The notes under the pieces are model-generated. The model did not search any database. It worked only from the letters and a program-made list of their open reading frames with translations, and was not told the DNA's origin. This document shows positions 41,983-50,049 of a DNA stretch of 64,000 bases, one piece after another. The stretch is from positions 225,798 through 289,797 of the forward strand of contig PMUP01000097.1 in assembly GCA_003166865.1 (NCBI GenBank), given 5' to 3'. The DNA is from Bryobacterales bacterium. Its GTDB lineage: Bacteria > Acidobacteriota > Terriglobia > Bryobacterales > Bryobacteraceae. The first letter of the stretch is position 1. Every line of letters begins with the position of its first letter. A program made the translations under genes and the position numbers.

Positions 41983-42803
41983 AAAGACTCGTTCGCACCC
42001 TTCTTCCGACATTTCACTACCTGATGCAGACCGAAGTGCATGTATTTGCCTTCTCGGTATCGGCGGGCTTGCTGTTATCTTTCTTTCCGTTCCTCACGTT
42101 GATGCTGTCGATCTGCCGGTATGTTCTCAAGTGGCCGGCCGGAGTGGGCGCGGTCTATTTCGCTTTGAACGACTATTTTCCGGATACCATGGGCCAATTC
42201 ATCCGGCGCAACTTCGAAGTAACCGTGGCATCGCGCGGGCCGGTGCAAGTGGTTTCATTGATCCTGCTGTTCTTTACGGCCAGCGGCATCTTTGAGCCCT
42301 TGGAAGTGGCTTTGAACCGCATCTGGAATTGTCCAAAGAACCGGAATTACTTCAAAAACCAGCTTGTCAGCTTGGGCCTGATCTTTGCCTGCGGGGCGCT
42401 GATGCTGGTTTCAACCACGCTGACCGCGTTGAACAAGGAGTTTCTCGCCGGAATTTCGATCAGGCAGACGGCGCCGGTGGCGAATATTCTGGGCCTGGTG
42501 CTGTTCAGAATCGCTGCCGTTCCGATGTCGATGCTGGTGCTGTTCCTGATTTACTGGCTGCTGCCGAACTGCAAGATCCAGCCCGCGCGGATGGTACCCG
42601 CGGCGATCGTGGTGGGATTGTTGCTGGAGCTGCTGAAGTATGTGAATTTATGGACGTGGCCGTATCTGAGGGCCAAGCTGCAGTCCGAGTACGGGCCCTT
42701 TTATTACACGGTGACAATCATCCTGTGGGGTTTCCTGGCGGCGCTAGTGGTTCTCGCGGGAGCGGAATGGACGGCGCGGAGATCGCAGATGACCAGCGAC
42801 TAA
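41979..42803 (+). CDS. YihY/BrkB family membrane protein
   Basis: 274 residues with about six membrane helices (AFSVSAGLLLSFFPFLTLML, VSLILLFFTASGIFEPLEVAL, LVSLGLIFACGALMLVSTTL, AVPMSMLVLFLIYWLLPNCK, YTVTIILWGFLAALVVLAGA). The motif ASGIFEPLEVALNRIWNCPKN is typical of this family, once called ribonuclease BN in error. Function unknown; GTG start overlaps purN by four bases. Confidence 0.88.
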   Translation: MKRLVRTLLPTFHYLMQTEVHVFAFSVSAGLLLSFFPFLTLMLSICRYVLKWPAGVGAVYFALNDYFPDTMGQFIRRNFEVTVASRGPVQVVSLILLFFTASGIFEPLEVALNRIWNCPKNRNYFKNQLVSLGLIFACGALMLVSTTLTALNKEFLAGISIRQTAPVANILGLVLFRIAAVPMSMLVLFLIYWLLPNCKIQPARMVPAAIVVGLLLELLKYVNLWTWPYLRAKLQSEYGPFYYTVTIILWGFLAALVVLAGAEWTARRSQMTSD

Positions 42804-42885
42804 GGCGACAGCGGCGCGCGGTCAGCAACCGAGGGATTCAACCTATCCCGAAAAAGGACTAAGTTCCTATTGCGGCACCCGTATC

Positions 42886-42905
42886 AAGATCTCACACTAG
42901 ATCTT
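42886..42905. promoter_or_regulatory. Perfect inverted repeat before AAA ATPase gene, candidate operator
   Basis: AAGATCT-CACACT-AGATCTT: seven-base arms and a six-base spacer, ending seven bases before the ATG at 42913. The dyad covers the place where the ribosome binding site would be, so it may bind a repressor or fold as a small RNA hairpin over the start. Confidence 0.5.
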
Positions 42906-42912
42906 CACCCTT

Positions 42913-44331
42913 ATGCTACCTACATCTGTGCTGACTGAATCCACCTCGGAAGAAGTTGAAAAACAAGGAGAACGCGATGCTACGAGCCTGGAACTTCTTT
43001 CCCGGGCGCTGAGCGGGGCGGCTGGCGCGGACGCGAAATCGCAAGGCAACAAGGCCGCATTTGCCCCGCCGGTTCCAGAGACGCTGGAGGACACCGGGCT
43101 TTCCCCATCCCTGGTGCAACAGCTCATCCTGAAGAAAATGTACTCCAAGGGCGACATGCTGGGCCGCGACCTGTCGGAGGCCCTGGGGCTCAAGTTCAGC
43201 CTGATCGAGGGGATCATCGATTTTTTCAAGCAGCAGCACTTTATTGAGGCCAAGCGATCGCTCGGCATGGGCAACAGCACTGTGTCGTTCGCGCTGACAG
43301 AGACCGGCCGGAACCAGGCGCGCGAGTATATGGAGGGCAACCAGTACATGGGGCTGGCGCCCGTTCCGCTACACCAATATAAGAATGTTGTCAGGCAACA
43401 GCGGCGTGCGGAAGGCTGGCTTACGCCTGAGGCCTTGCGACAAGCTTACAGCCGGATGGTGATGACGCCGCGCATTCTGGCTCAGATCGGACCTGCGGTC
43501 AGCTCCGGAAATTCGTTCCTGATCTATGGCCAGCCGGGAAATGGAAAGACCTTCCTGGCCGAAGCGCTGATGAACATCGACGACTCGTGCGTGTACGTTC
43601 CCCATGCGCTGGATTGCCAAGGCACCATCGTTCAAGTTTTCGACCCGCTCTATCATCAGCCGGTGCAGGATACCGAAGAGGTTTCGGTCTTTGCGTCCGG
43701 GCCGCAGTATGACAGGCGCTGGATCAAGTGCCGGCGTCCCTTCATCGTGACCGGAGGCGAACTGGTGCTGGACATGCTGGATCTCAGCTACAACGCCACG
43801 TCGAAGGTTTACGACGCGCCCTACCAGTTGAAGGCCAATAACGGGATCTATCTTATCGACGACTTCGGCCGGCAGCAGTGCACTCCCGCCGAGATACTGA
43901 ACCGCTGGATTGTTCCCATGGAACGGCGCGTGGATTATCTGAAATTCATGAGCGGCGGCAAGATCACGGTGCCCTTCGAAGCCTTTCTGATCTTTTCGAC
44001 CAATCAGAACCCGGAACAATTGGGTGACGAAGCGTTCTTGCGCCGGATTCAATACAAGATGTTGCTTCGCAGCCCGGACGAGCACGAGTTCACGACCATC
44101 TTCCAACGATTCTGCGAATCTAAGAACCTGAGGTTCCAGGACGGCTTGATCGGGCGGTTCATCGATAAGCACTATCGGAAAGTCGGGCGGGCGTTCCGGC
44201 GATGCCATCCTCGGGATGTGCTGTCGCATGCCATCGACCTGATTCACTTCGAGAAACTGCCGTTCGAGCTGACGGACGGTCTGATGGACCGGGCGTTCGA
44301 GAGCTGCTTCCTGGAAGAGACTGGCGACTAG
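42913..44331 (+). CDS. AAA-family ATPase with N-terminal winged-helix-like region
   Basis: 472 residues. Residues about 60-135 look like a winged-helix domain (LSPSLVQQLILKKMYSKGDM and a DLSEALGLKFSLIEGIIDFF helix pair, then wing), then an AAA domain: Walker A GQPGNGKT (206-213), Walker B LIDDF (314-318), sensor-1 STNQ (362-365) and an Arg pair FLRR (375-378). The protein class is annotated in many soil bacteria as 'ATPase with chaperone activity', and its partners are unknown. The gene stands alone, preceded by a perfect inverted repeat. Confidence 0.8.
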   Translation: MLPTSVLTESTSEEVEKQGERDATSLELLSRALSGAAGADAKSQGNKAAFAPPVPETLEDTGLSPSLVQQLILKKMYSKGDMLGRDLSEALGLKFSLIEGIIDFFKQQHFIEAKRSLGMGNSTVSFALTETGRNQAREYMEGNQYMGLAPVPLHQYKNVVRQQRRAEGWLTPEALRQAYSRMVMTPRILAQIGPAVSSGNSFLIYGQPGNGKTFLAEALMNIDDSCVYVPHALDCQGTIVQVFDPLYHQPVQDTEEVSVFASGPQYDRRWIKCRRPFIVTGGELVLDMLDLSYNATSKVYDAPYQLKANNGIYLIDDFGRQQCTPAEILNRWIVPMERRVDYLKFMSGGKITVPFEAFLIFSTNQNPEQLGDEAFLRRIQYKMLLRSPDEHEFTTIFQRFCESKNLRFQDGLIGRFIDKHYRKVGRAFRRCHPRDVLSHAIDLIHFEKLPFELTDGLMDRAFESCFLEETGD

Positions 44332-45284
44332 TCCCCCAAGGTCCGAAGATATTCCAGGTCGACGTTTCCCCCAGAGAGCATTACGCCAATTCGCCGGATA
44401 TCGGACGGAAGCTTGTGATGGAGCGCTGCCGCGGCGGAAGCGGCGCCGCTCGGCTCGACCAGGATCTTCATCCGCGTAAGCAGAAATTGCATCGCGGCGC
44501 GGATTTCAGAATCACTCACCAGCACAATGTCCTCGACGTGCTTCTGAATGAGCGGAAAAGTGAGCGCGCCCGGCTTGGTTGCGCGCAGACCATCGGCGAT
44601 GGTGTCAGGCAGCGGGATTTCGACGCGCGAGCCCGCGCGTAACGAGAGCAGCGTGTCGTTGCCCTGTTCCGGTTCAACGCCGAAGACGCGAATGCCGGCG
44701 CGAATCGCATGCGCGGCGATGGAACTGCCGGAGATCAAGCCGCCGCCGCCGATCGGGACCACCAGCGCATCGAGATCGGGCGCTTCCGCGAGCAATTCCA
44801 GAGCGGCCGTGCCCTGGCCTGCAATGGTCCAGGCGTGATCGTAGGGAGGGACAATGGTTGCGCCGGTCTCTCGCCCGATCTGCTGTGCGATGGCTTCGCG
44901 ATCTTCGGCAGCGCGATCGTATGTAACAATTCGAGCACCGTGGGCGCGGGTGGCCGCGAGCTTCAAAGCGGGCGCGTCGGCCGGCATGACAATGATAGCG
45001 GGAATCCCGAGCGATTCAGCCGCGATAGCCACAGCCTGTCCGTGATTGCCCGATGAATACGTGACCACGCCGCGCGGCAACGCGTCTTGGGGGATCGACC
45101 AGATGAAGTTGGCCGCGCCTCGGATCTTGAACGCGCCTCCGCGCTGGAAGTTTTCGCATTTGAAAAAGACGCTGGCGCCGGAGAGCGCATCGAAAGTACG
45201 TGAAGTGAAGACGGGTGTGCGGCGCACGATGTGGCGCGTGCGCTCGGCGGCTGCCTGTATATCGGCAAGGTGGATTTCGGCCAT
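44328..45284 (-). CDS. PLP-dependent threonine dehydratase / serine racemase-like enzyme
   Basis: 318 residues of fold type II PLP enzymes: lysine in FFKCENFQRGGAFKIRGAANF, SSGNHGQAVAIA for the substrate carboxylate, GGGGLISG for the PLP phosphate, and MLSGGNVDLE near the end. No C-terminal regulatory ACT domain, so it is the catabolic TdcB or serine racemase length. Substrate Ser/Thr cannot be resolved. Lies ten bases after the 2-hydroxyacid dehydrogenase on the same strand. Confidence 0.88.
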   Translation of the reverse strand: MAEIHLADIQAAAERTRHIVRRTPVFTSRTFDALSGASVFFKCENFQRGGAFKIRGAANFIWSIPQDALPRGVVTYSSGNHGQAVAIAAESLGIPAIIVMPADAPALKLAATRAHGARIVTYDRAAEDREAIAQQIGRETGATIVPPYDHAWTIAGQGTAALELLAEAPDLDALVVPIGGGGLISGSSIAAHAIRAGIRVFGVEPEQGNDTLLSLRAGSRVEIPLPDTIADGLRATKPGALTFPLIQKHVEDIVLVSDSEIRAAMQFLLTRMKILVEPSGAASAAAALHHKLPSDIRRIGVMLSGGNVDLEYLRTLGD

Positions 45285-45293
45285 GCCCTCGGC

Positions 45294-46262
45294 CTAGTAG
45301 CCCGCCTGTTTGTCCACGATGAATTCCAGCGGCTGCCCGTTGCGGAAACGCTCGAAATTTTCGATGAATTGGTTCACGGCCAGCTCCATCCAGCCGGTGG
45401 TGTGGTCGGCACAGTGCGGCGAGAGCAACACGTTCTCCATGCGATAGAAGGGATGCTCGGAAGGCAGCGGCTCTGTTTCAAAGACGTCGAGCGCGGCTCC
45501 GCGGATGATGGCTTGGTTGAGCGCTGAAATAAGGGCGGATTCGACGACCACGGCACCACGGCCGACGTTGATGAATACGGCGGAGCTCTTCATGAAGTGG
45601 AATTCGTTCCCGCCTATCATGCCCTGTGTTTCGGGTGTGAGTGGCGCGGCGGCCACCACATAATCGGATAAGCTCAGCATTTCGGTCAGTTGCTCGCGTG
45701 TGAACGAGCGCTCCAGCACCGGGTCATTTTCCGGCGAGGGAGTGCGCCTACGAAGAGCCAACACTTTCATGCCGAGGGCGTGGGCCAGGCGTGCTGCCTC
45801 CTTGCCGATGCCGCCGTAACCAATCACGCCCAGGGTCTGATCGCGAAGGAAGGCGACGTCAAACTGCTCCCACCGCGCGGCCTCCTGCTGGCGAATCAAG
45901 CGCCGCAGATCTTTTGCGAAGTAGAACATTCCTGCGATGGCGAACTCGGCCAGCGCGGGACCAAAAACGCCCCGGCCGTTGGTGAGCGGAACGGGGCTCT
46001 CGATCAGCTCGGGTGACAGGACTTTCTCCACGCCGGCCGATAAAGCATGGATCCATTTCACACGCTGCGCGAGCGGCAGGATCGCTCGCAACGCGGAGCC
46101 ATCGTGGAAGCCGTTGAGGATCACGTCGGCATCGGGAGCCTGCTGTTTCAAGAAATCGAGATCGTTCCCAGTATGCACGGTCACCGGCTGCGGGAGGCGG
46201 TCCAGGAAACGCAGGAACGGATAGTGTGGGCTCGATATGACGAGAAGCGTGATGGGGTCCAT
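45294..46262 (-). CDS. D-2-hydroxyacid dehydrogenase
   Basis: About 322 residues. NAD-binding GYGGIGKEAARLAHALGMKV, catalytic NVGRGAVVVE with Arg, FETEPLP with Glu and SPHCADHTTGW with His are all present. It resembles the GhrA/SerA-like group without a C-terminal ACT domain, so a glyoxylate/hydroxypyruvate or phosphoglycerate-like activity is possible. ATG 46262 is chosen over the longer frame to 46283. The pair with the dehydratase might convert hydroxy acids and serine/threonine products, an inference from neighbourhood only. Confidence 0.88.
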   Translation of the reverse strand: MDPITLLVISSPHYPFLRFLDRLPQPVTVHTGNDLDFLKQQAPDADVILNGFHDGSALRAILPLAQRVKWIHALSAGVEKVLSPELIESPVPLTNGRGVFGPALAEFAIAGMFYFAKDLRRLIRQQEAARWEQFDVAFLRDQTLGVIGYGGIGKEAARLAHALGMKVLALRRRTPSPENDPVLERSFTREQLTEMLSLSDYVVAAAPLTPETQGMIGGNEFHFMKSSAVFINVGRGAVVVESALISALNQAIIRGAALDVFETEPLPSEHPFYRMENVLLSPHCADHTTGWMELAVNQFIENFERFRNGQPLEFIVDKQAGY

Positions 46263-46312
46263 GAAACCAGGAAGATAACACAAGCGAAGCCGGAGGCTGA
46301 TTCAATCATTGC

Positions 46313-46318
46313 TAATAT
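46313..46318 (+). promoter_or_regulatory. -10 hexamer TAATAT directly before selA
   Basis: TAATAT ends six bases before the GTG at 46325, so a transcript would begin at or beside the start codon. No Shine-Dalgarno sequence is present. Confidence 0.4.
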
Positions 46319-46324
46319 CGTGGC

Positions 46325-47653
46325 GTGGCGCTTACCGAACAGTTACGGGATTTGCCCTCCGTGGATCAAGTTCTTGCCGCACTGGATCACTTGGAAGGGC
46401 GTTTCCCTCGGCGGCTGATGGTGGAAGAAGTGCGCCGCGTTTTGGAAAAGACGCGCAAGGAAATTCGCGCCGGCCGTCACGCGAGCTCGGGCGCGATCGA
46501 AAAGCTGGTGGAACGCAACCTGGCGAGGCTGGAAGAGCCCTCGCTGCGGCGCGTGATCAATGCGACAGGCGTGGTCCTGCACACCAATCTGGGGCGCGCG
46601 CCACTGGCGCCGTTCGAGCCGCTCGTGGGCTACTCGAACCTGGAATACGATCTTGCCGCGGGCCGGCGGGGCAAGCGGGATGTGCACGCATCGAATTTGA
46701 TCGAGCGGCTGACGGGTGCGCCGGGGATCGCGGTGAACAACAACGCGGCCGCGATTTACCTGGCGTTGAACGAGCTGGCGGCCGGGTTCGAAGTGGTGGT
46801 GTCGCGAGGCGAGCTGATCGAAATCGGCGACGGATTCCGCATCCCGGAGATCATGCAACGCTCGGGCGCGGTGCTGCGCGAAGTGGGAACGACGAATCGG
46901 ACCCACATTGATGATTATCGCGAGGCGATCAATGAACGAACCCGGCTGCTGTTGCGCGTTCATCCGAGCAATTTTCGTATCGAGGGATTTACGGCGAGAC
47001 CGGAGTTGCGTGAGCTGGTTGCGCTGGCCAAGGACCGCGGTGTTCCTCTCTATGAAGACCTGGGCAGTGGCTGTGTAGCGGATTTACGCGCGTTCGGAGT
47101 GGAAGAGCCGCTGGTCGCGGACAGTATTCACGCGGGCGTCAACCTGGTGTCATTCAGCGGGGACAAATTGCTGGGCGGGCCCCAGGCGGGGATCCTGGCG
47201 GGCGATCGGGAGTTAATCGCACGGCTGCGGCGCAATCCGATGTTTCGCGCGCTGCGGCTCGACAAAGTGATTTATCAGGCGCTCGAGACCACGCTGCGAC
47301 ATCTGGTGCTGGAACGCTGGGATCAAATTCCGGCGCTACGCATGATTTCGCAATCGAGCGAGGAGCTGCGCGGGCGGGCGGAGCGCTTGTGTGGGAGCTT
47401 GGACGGCCTGCGGGCTACGGTGATCGAAGGAAGTTCCGTGATCGGCGGAGGGTCGACGCCTGGGCAGCCGCTCCAAAGCTGGCTGATCGCGATTGATTGC
47501 GCGGATGTGGTGGAGGCGGAGCGGCGCTGCCGGTTGAGCGATCCGCCGGTGGTGGCGCGGATCGAAGATGGACGCTTGTTGTTTGATCTGCGGACGGTCT
47601 TCGCCGATGAAGAAGACGAATTGGCGCGCGTGATCCGGGCCGCCTGCGCCTAG
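46325..47653 (+). CDS. selA: L-seryl-tRNA(Sec) selenium transferase
   Basis: 442 residues. It converts Ser-tRNA(Sec) to Sec-tRNA(Sec) with selenophosphate. Seen: the N-terminal helical tRNA-binding region (LRDLPSVDQVLAALDH, VLEKTRKEIRAGR), VINATGVVLHTNLGRAPL, NNNAAAIYLAL and the PLP lysine in SFSGDKLLGGPQAG. The length is normal. Start at GTG 46325 with a -10-like element just before it. The presence of SelA predicts that this organism makes selenoproteins, but no selB, selD or tRNA-Sec is in the window and no TGA-containing coding frame was noticed. Confidence 0.95.
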   Translation: MALTEQLRDLPSVDQVLAALDHLEGRFPRRLMVEEVRRVLEKTRKEIRAGRHASSGAIEKLVERNLARLEEPSLRRVINATGVVLHTNLGRAPLAPFEPLVGYSNLEYDLAAGRRGKRDVHASNLIERLTGAPGIAVNNNAAAIYLALNELAAGFEVVVSRGELIEIGDGFRIPEIMQRSGAVLREVGTTNRTHIDDYREAINERTRLLLRVHPSNFRIEGFTARPELRELVALAKDRGVPLYEDLGSGCVADLRAFGVEEPLVADSIHAGVNLVSFSGDKLLGGPQAGILAGDRELIARLRRNPMFRALRLDKVIYQALETTLRHLVLERWDQIPALRMISQSSEELRGRAERLCGSLDGLRATVIEGSSVIGGGSTPGQPLQSWLIAIDCADVVEAERRCRLSDPPVVARIEDGRLLFDLRTVFADEEDELARVIRAACA

Positions 47654-48792
47654 AGCCGCGACAGCAACATGGCGAGCAGCGCCGTCCGATCCGCGATGCG
47701 GTCCAGAAGAATGCTTTCGTTGGCCGCGTGCGCGCCTTCCCCGACACCACCCAATCCGTCCAGCGTGGGAATGCCAAGTGCAGCGGTAAAGTTGCCGTCC
47801 GAGCCCCCGCCTGTCGCCGATTCCTGGAGTGTGATGCCGAGCTCTTTCGCGCAGGCGCGCGCCGTTTTGAATAGCTGGCGAATGGCCGGCGTCCGCTCCA
47901 TGGGCGGGCGGTTGAGTCCGCCGTCCACGTGGATCGAGCAGCGCTTATCGAACGGGCGTAGCGAGCGGAATTTCTTGTCCAGCGCGGCGGCGTCCTTGGC
48001 ATGCGCAATGCGGATGTCGACTTCAGCGCGCGCTTCCGCGGCGACCACATTGGTGCGCGTGCCGCCGGAAATTACACCCGGATTCACCGTGATGCCCTGC
48101 TTCAAGTTGGTAAACCCGGCGATTTTCGGAATCTGCCGCGCCAACTCAACCACCGCGCTGGCACCGGCTGCATAATCGATCCCGGCGTGTGCTGCCCTTC
48201 CCTTCACCGTGACGGTGTAGTCGCCGACGCCTTTGCGCGCGGTCTTTAGTTTGCCCTGGAGTCCGGTTCCCGGTTCAAGCAACAGCACAACAGCGCTTTG
48301 CCGTGCAGCCTCTTCGGTGAATTGCCGCGAGGTCTCGCTGCCCACTTCCTCGTCCGAATTCACCTGAAACACAATGCTACGGCGCACCGGCACCTCCAGC
48401 GTCCGGAGCGTGCGCACGGCGTAAAGAAAGAAGCCGATGCCGGATTTCATGTCGAGCACGCCGGGCCCCCATAAACGCCCTCTTTCCTCACGAAGCGGCA
48501 TTTGCGCGAGTGTTCCGAGCGGCCAAACGGTGTCGGAATGCGCCAGCACGAGGATTTTTCCGGCGTCCGATTTCGCGCCCGGGAATTTGAACTCGCAGCG
48601 GAGGTGGTGTCCAAAGCGGCCACCCGGCAAAGTCTTCACACTGGCGGCGCCATCAATGCGGCTGGCAAGAAGGTTCACGAAGCGGTTCACGGCCTGCGGC
48701 TGATCGCTCGGAGACTCGCACCTTACCAACTCGCTAATCAATGCGACGATGGCGGACTGCTTCGCTTCCGTAAAAGCAAGGAACGGATGCAC
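47650..48792 (-). CDS. M20 family metallopeptidase (glutamate carboxypeptidase/CPG2-like)
   Basis: 380 residues with the M20 di-zinc site: LVLAHSDTVWPLGTL, WGPGVLDMKSG, SDEEVGS, LEPGTGLQG and GGGSDGNFTAALGIPTLDGL with the final His in GEGAHAANE. The dimerisation lid (about 180-290) is intact (GRAAHAG). No signal peptide. It probably hydrolyses an acyl-amino acid or folate-type peptide. Its 3' end overlaps selA by four bases; its GTG start faces fabZ across a 24-bp gap. Confidence 0.9.
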   Translation of the reverse strand: MHPFLAFTEAKQSAIVALISELVRCESPSDQPQAVNRFVNLLASRIDGAASVKTLPGGRFGHHLRCEFKFPGAKSDAGKILVLAHSDTVWPLGTLAQMPLREERGRLWGPGVLDMKSGIGFFLYAVRTLRTLEVPVRRSIVFQVNSDEEVGSETSRQFTEEAARQSAVVLLLEPGTGLQGKLKTARKGVGDYTVTVKGRAAHAGIDYAAGASAVVELARQIPKIAGFTNLKQGITVNPGVISGGTRTNVVAAEARAEVDIRIAHAKDAAALDKKFRSLRPFDKRCSIHVDGGLNRPPMERTPAIRQLFKTARACAKELGITLQESATGGGSDGNFTAALGIPTLDGLGGVGEGAHAANESILLDRIADRTALLAMLLSRL

Positions 48793-48816
48793 TGCCTGTT
48801 ATAATAACCACTTCGC
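48793..48816. promoter_or_regulatory. 24-bp divergent promoter region between M20 peptidase gene and fabZ
   Basis: The whole gap between the two start codons is 24 bases and holds TTATAATAACC. On the plus strand TATAAT (48800-48805) ends 11 bases before the fabZ ATG. On the minus strand TATTAT (48806-48801) ends eight bases before the M20 GTG. There is no room for ribosome binding sites, and the two -10 elements overlap, so the transcripts would be almost leaderless and compete. Confidence 0.55.
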
Positions 48817-49266
48817 ATGCCCCTTCTGGATATCCAGCAGATTCGTGACATTTTGCCGCATCGCTATCCGATGCTGCTGGTGGACGCTATCCTCGAGCTG
48901 GAAGAGGAGCGCATCGTCGGAATCAAGAACGTGACGGTGAATGAACCCTTCTTTGTGGGGCACTTTCCGGAGTTTCCGGTGATGCCGGGCGTGCTGGTGG
49001 TGGAAGCGATGGCGCAAGTGGCCGGCGTACTGGTGCTGAAGTCGGTGCCGGATCGCAAGAACAAGCTGGTGCTGCTCGCATCCATCGAGCAAGCCAAATT
49101 TCGCCGTCCGGTGCGTCCGGGCGATCAGCTTCGAATCGAGATGAAGGTCGCCAAGCGTAAGGCGAGCATTGCGAAGATGCACGGGACAGCCACCGTGGAC
49201 GGAGTGGTCGTCGCCGAAGCGGAGCTGATGTGCGTGCTGCAGGATCGCGAGGTGTCGGTCCCTTAA
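48817..49266 (+). CDS. fabZ: 3-hydroxyacyl-[acyl-carrier-protein] dehydratase FabZ
   Basis: 149 residues with the hotdog fold: MPLLDIQQIRDILPHRYPML, LVDAI, NEPFFVGHFPEFPVMPGVLV-VEAMAQVAG containing the catalytic His and Glu, and FRRPVRPGDQL. It dehydrates beta-hydroxyacyl-ACP for fatty acid and lipid A supply. First gene of a lipid A run (fabZ-lpxA-lpxI), seven bases before lpxA. Confidence 0.97.
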   Translation: MPLLDIQQIRDILPHRYPMLLVDAILELEEERIVGIKNVTVNEPFFVGHFPEFPVMPGVLVVEAMAQVAGVLVLKSVPDRKNKLVLLASIEQAKFRRPVRPGDQLRIEMKVAKRKASIAKMHGTATVDGVVVAEAELMCVLQDREVSVP

Positions 49267-49272
49267 GCGCGC

Positions 49273-50049
49273 ATGGCGATTCATCCTTCCGCACTCGTCG
49301 ATCCACAAGCTCGTATCTCCGCAAGCGCTGAAATCGGGCCGTATTGCATCATCGGCGGCGATGTTGAGATCGGAGCGCGCACCCATCTGATGGCGCATGT
49401 GTACGTGGAAGGCGTCACGCACATCGGTGAAGACAACATCTTCTATCCGTATTCCACCGTCGGAGTGGCGTCGCAGGATTTGAAATATAAGGGCGAGCAC
49501 GCGGAGACGCGCATCGGAAGCCGGAACAAAATCCGCGAGTTTGTCAGCATCCACCGCGGGACCCAAGGCGGCGGATTAGTCACCGAAATCGGCGACGACA
49601 ATTTGGTGATGGCCTACGCGCACGTGGCGCACGATGTGCGGGTCGGAGACCACACGCAGCTCGGAAACGCGGTCACATTCGCGGGGCACGTTGTAGTGGA
49701 AGACTGGGCGGTGATCGAGGCGTTCAGCGGCGTGCATCAGTTTTGCCGGATCGGGAAGCACGCGTTCGTGGGCGGCTACAGCGTGGTGACCAAGGACGTG
49801 CTGCCTTTCTCGATGACCGTGAGTCCACGGGAATCCAAAGTGTTTGGCGAGAATAAAGTCGGGCTGGAACGGCGCGGCTTCACCAAGGAGGCGATTGAAA
49901 GCCTGCACAAAGCTTTCCGGCTGCTGACCAAGTCCGGGCTCAACACGACACAAGCGGTGGAGCGAATTCGCGCGGAGGTACTCGACTGCCCGGAGGTTCG
50001 GGATTTGCTCGCGTTCATGGAACGGTCCGAGCGCGGGTTCGTCAAATGA
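49273..50049 (+). CDS. lpxA: UDP-N-acetylglucosamine O-acyltransferase
   Basis: 258 residues of hexapeptide beta-helix (VDPQARISASAEIGPYCIIG, DVEIGARTHLMAHVYVEGVT). Seen: HEFSSIHRGT-like REFVSIHRGTQGG and catalytic MAYAHVAHDVRVGD; the helical C-terminus (FRLLTKSGLNTTQAVERIRA) completes LpxA. It acylates UDP-GlcNAc or its 3-amino analogue at the start of lipid A synthesis. It overlaps lpxI by four bases (ATGA). Because a GnnA-like gene follows nearby, the acyl link could be an amide (3-amino sugar). Confidence 0.95.
   Translation: MAIHPSALVDPQARISASAEIGPYCIIGGDVEIGARTHLMAHVYVEGVTHIGEDNIFYPYSTVGVASQDLKYKGEHAETRIGSRNKIREFVSIHRGTQGGGLVTEIGDDNLVMAYAHVAHDVRVGDHTQLGNAVTFAGHVVVEDWAVIEAFSGVHQFCRIGKHAFVGGYSVVTKDVLPFSMTVSPRESKVFGENKVGLERRGFTKEAIESLHKAFRLLTKSGLNTTQAVERIRAEVLDCPEVRDLLAFMERSERGFVK

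Noticed and set aside
46325-47653. Selenoprotein gene near selA with in-frame TGA
   Set aside because: No long frame interrupted by a TGA with matching continuation was found; neighbours end at normal stop codons.
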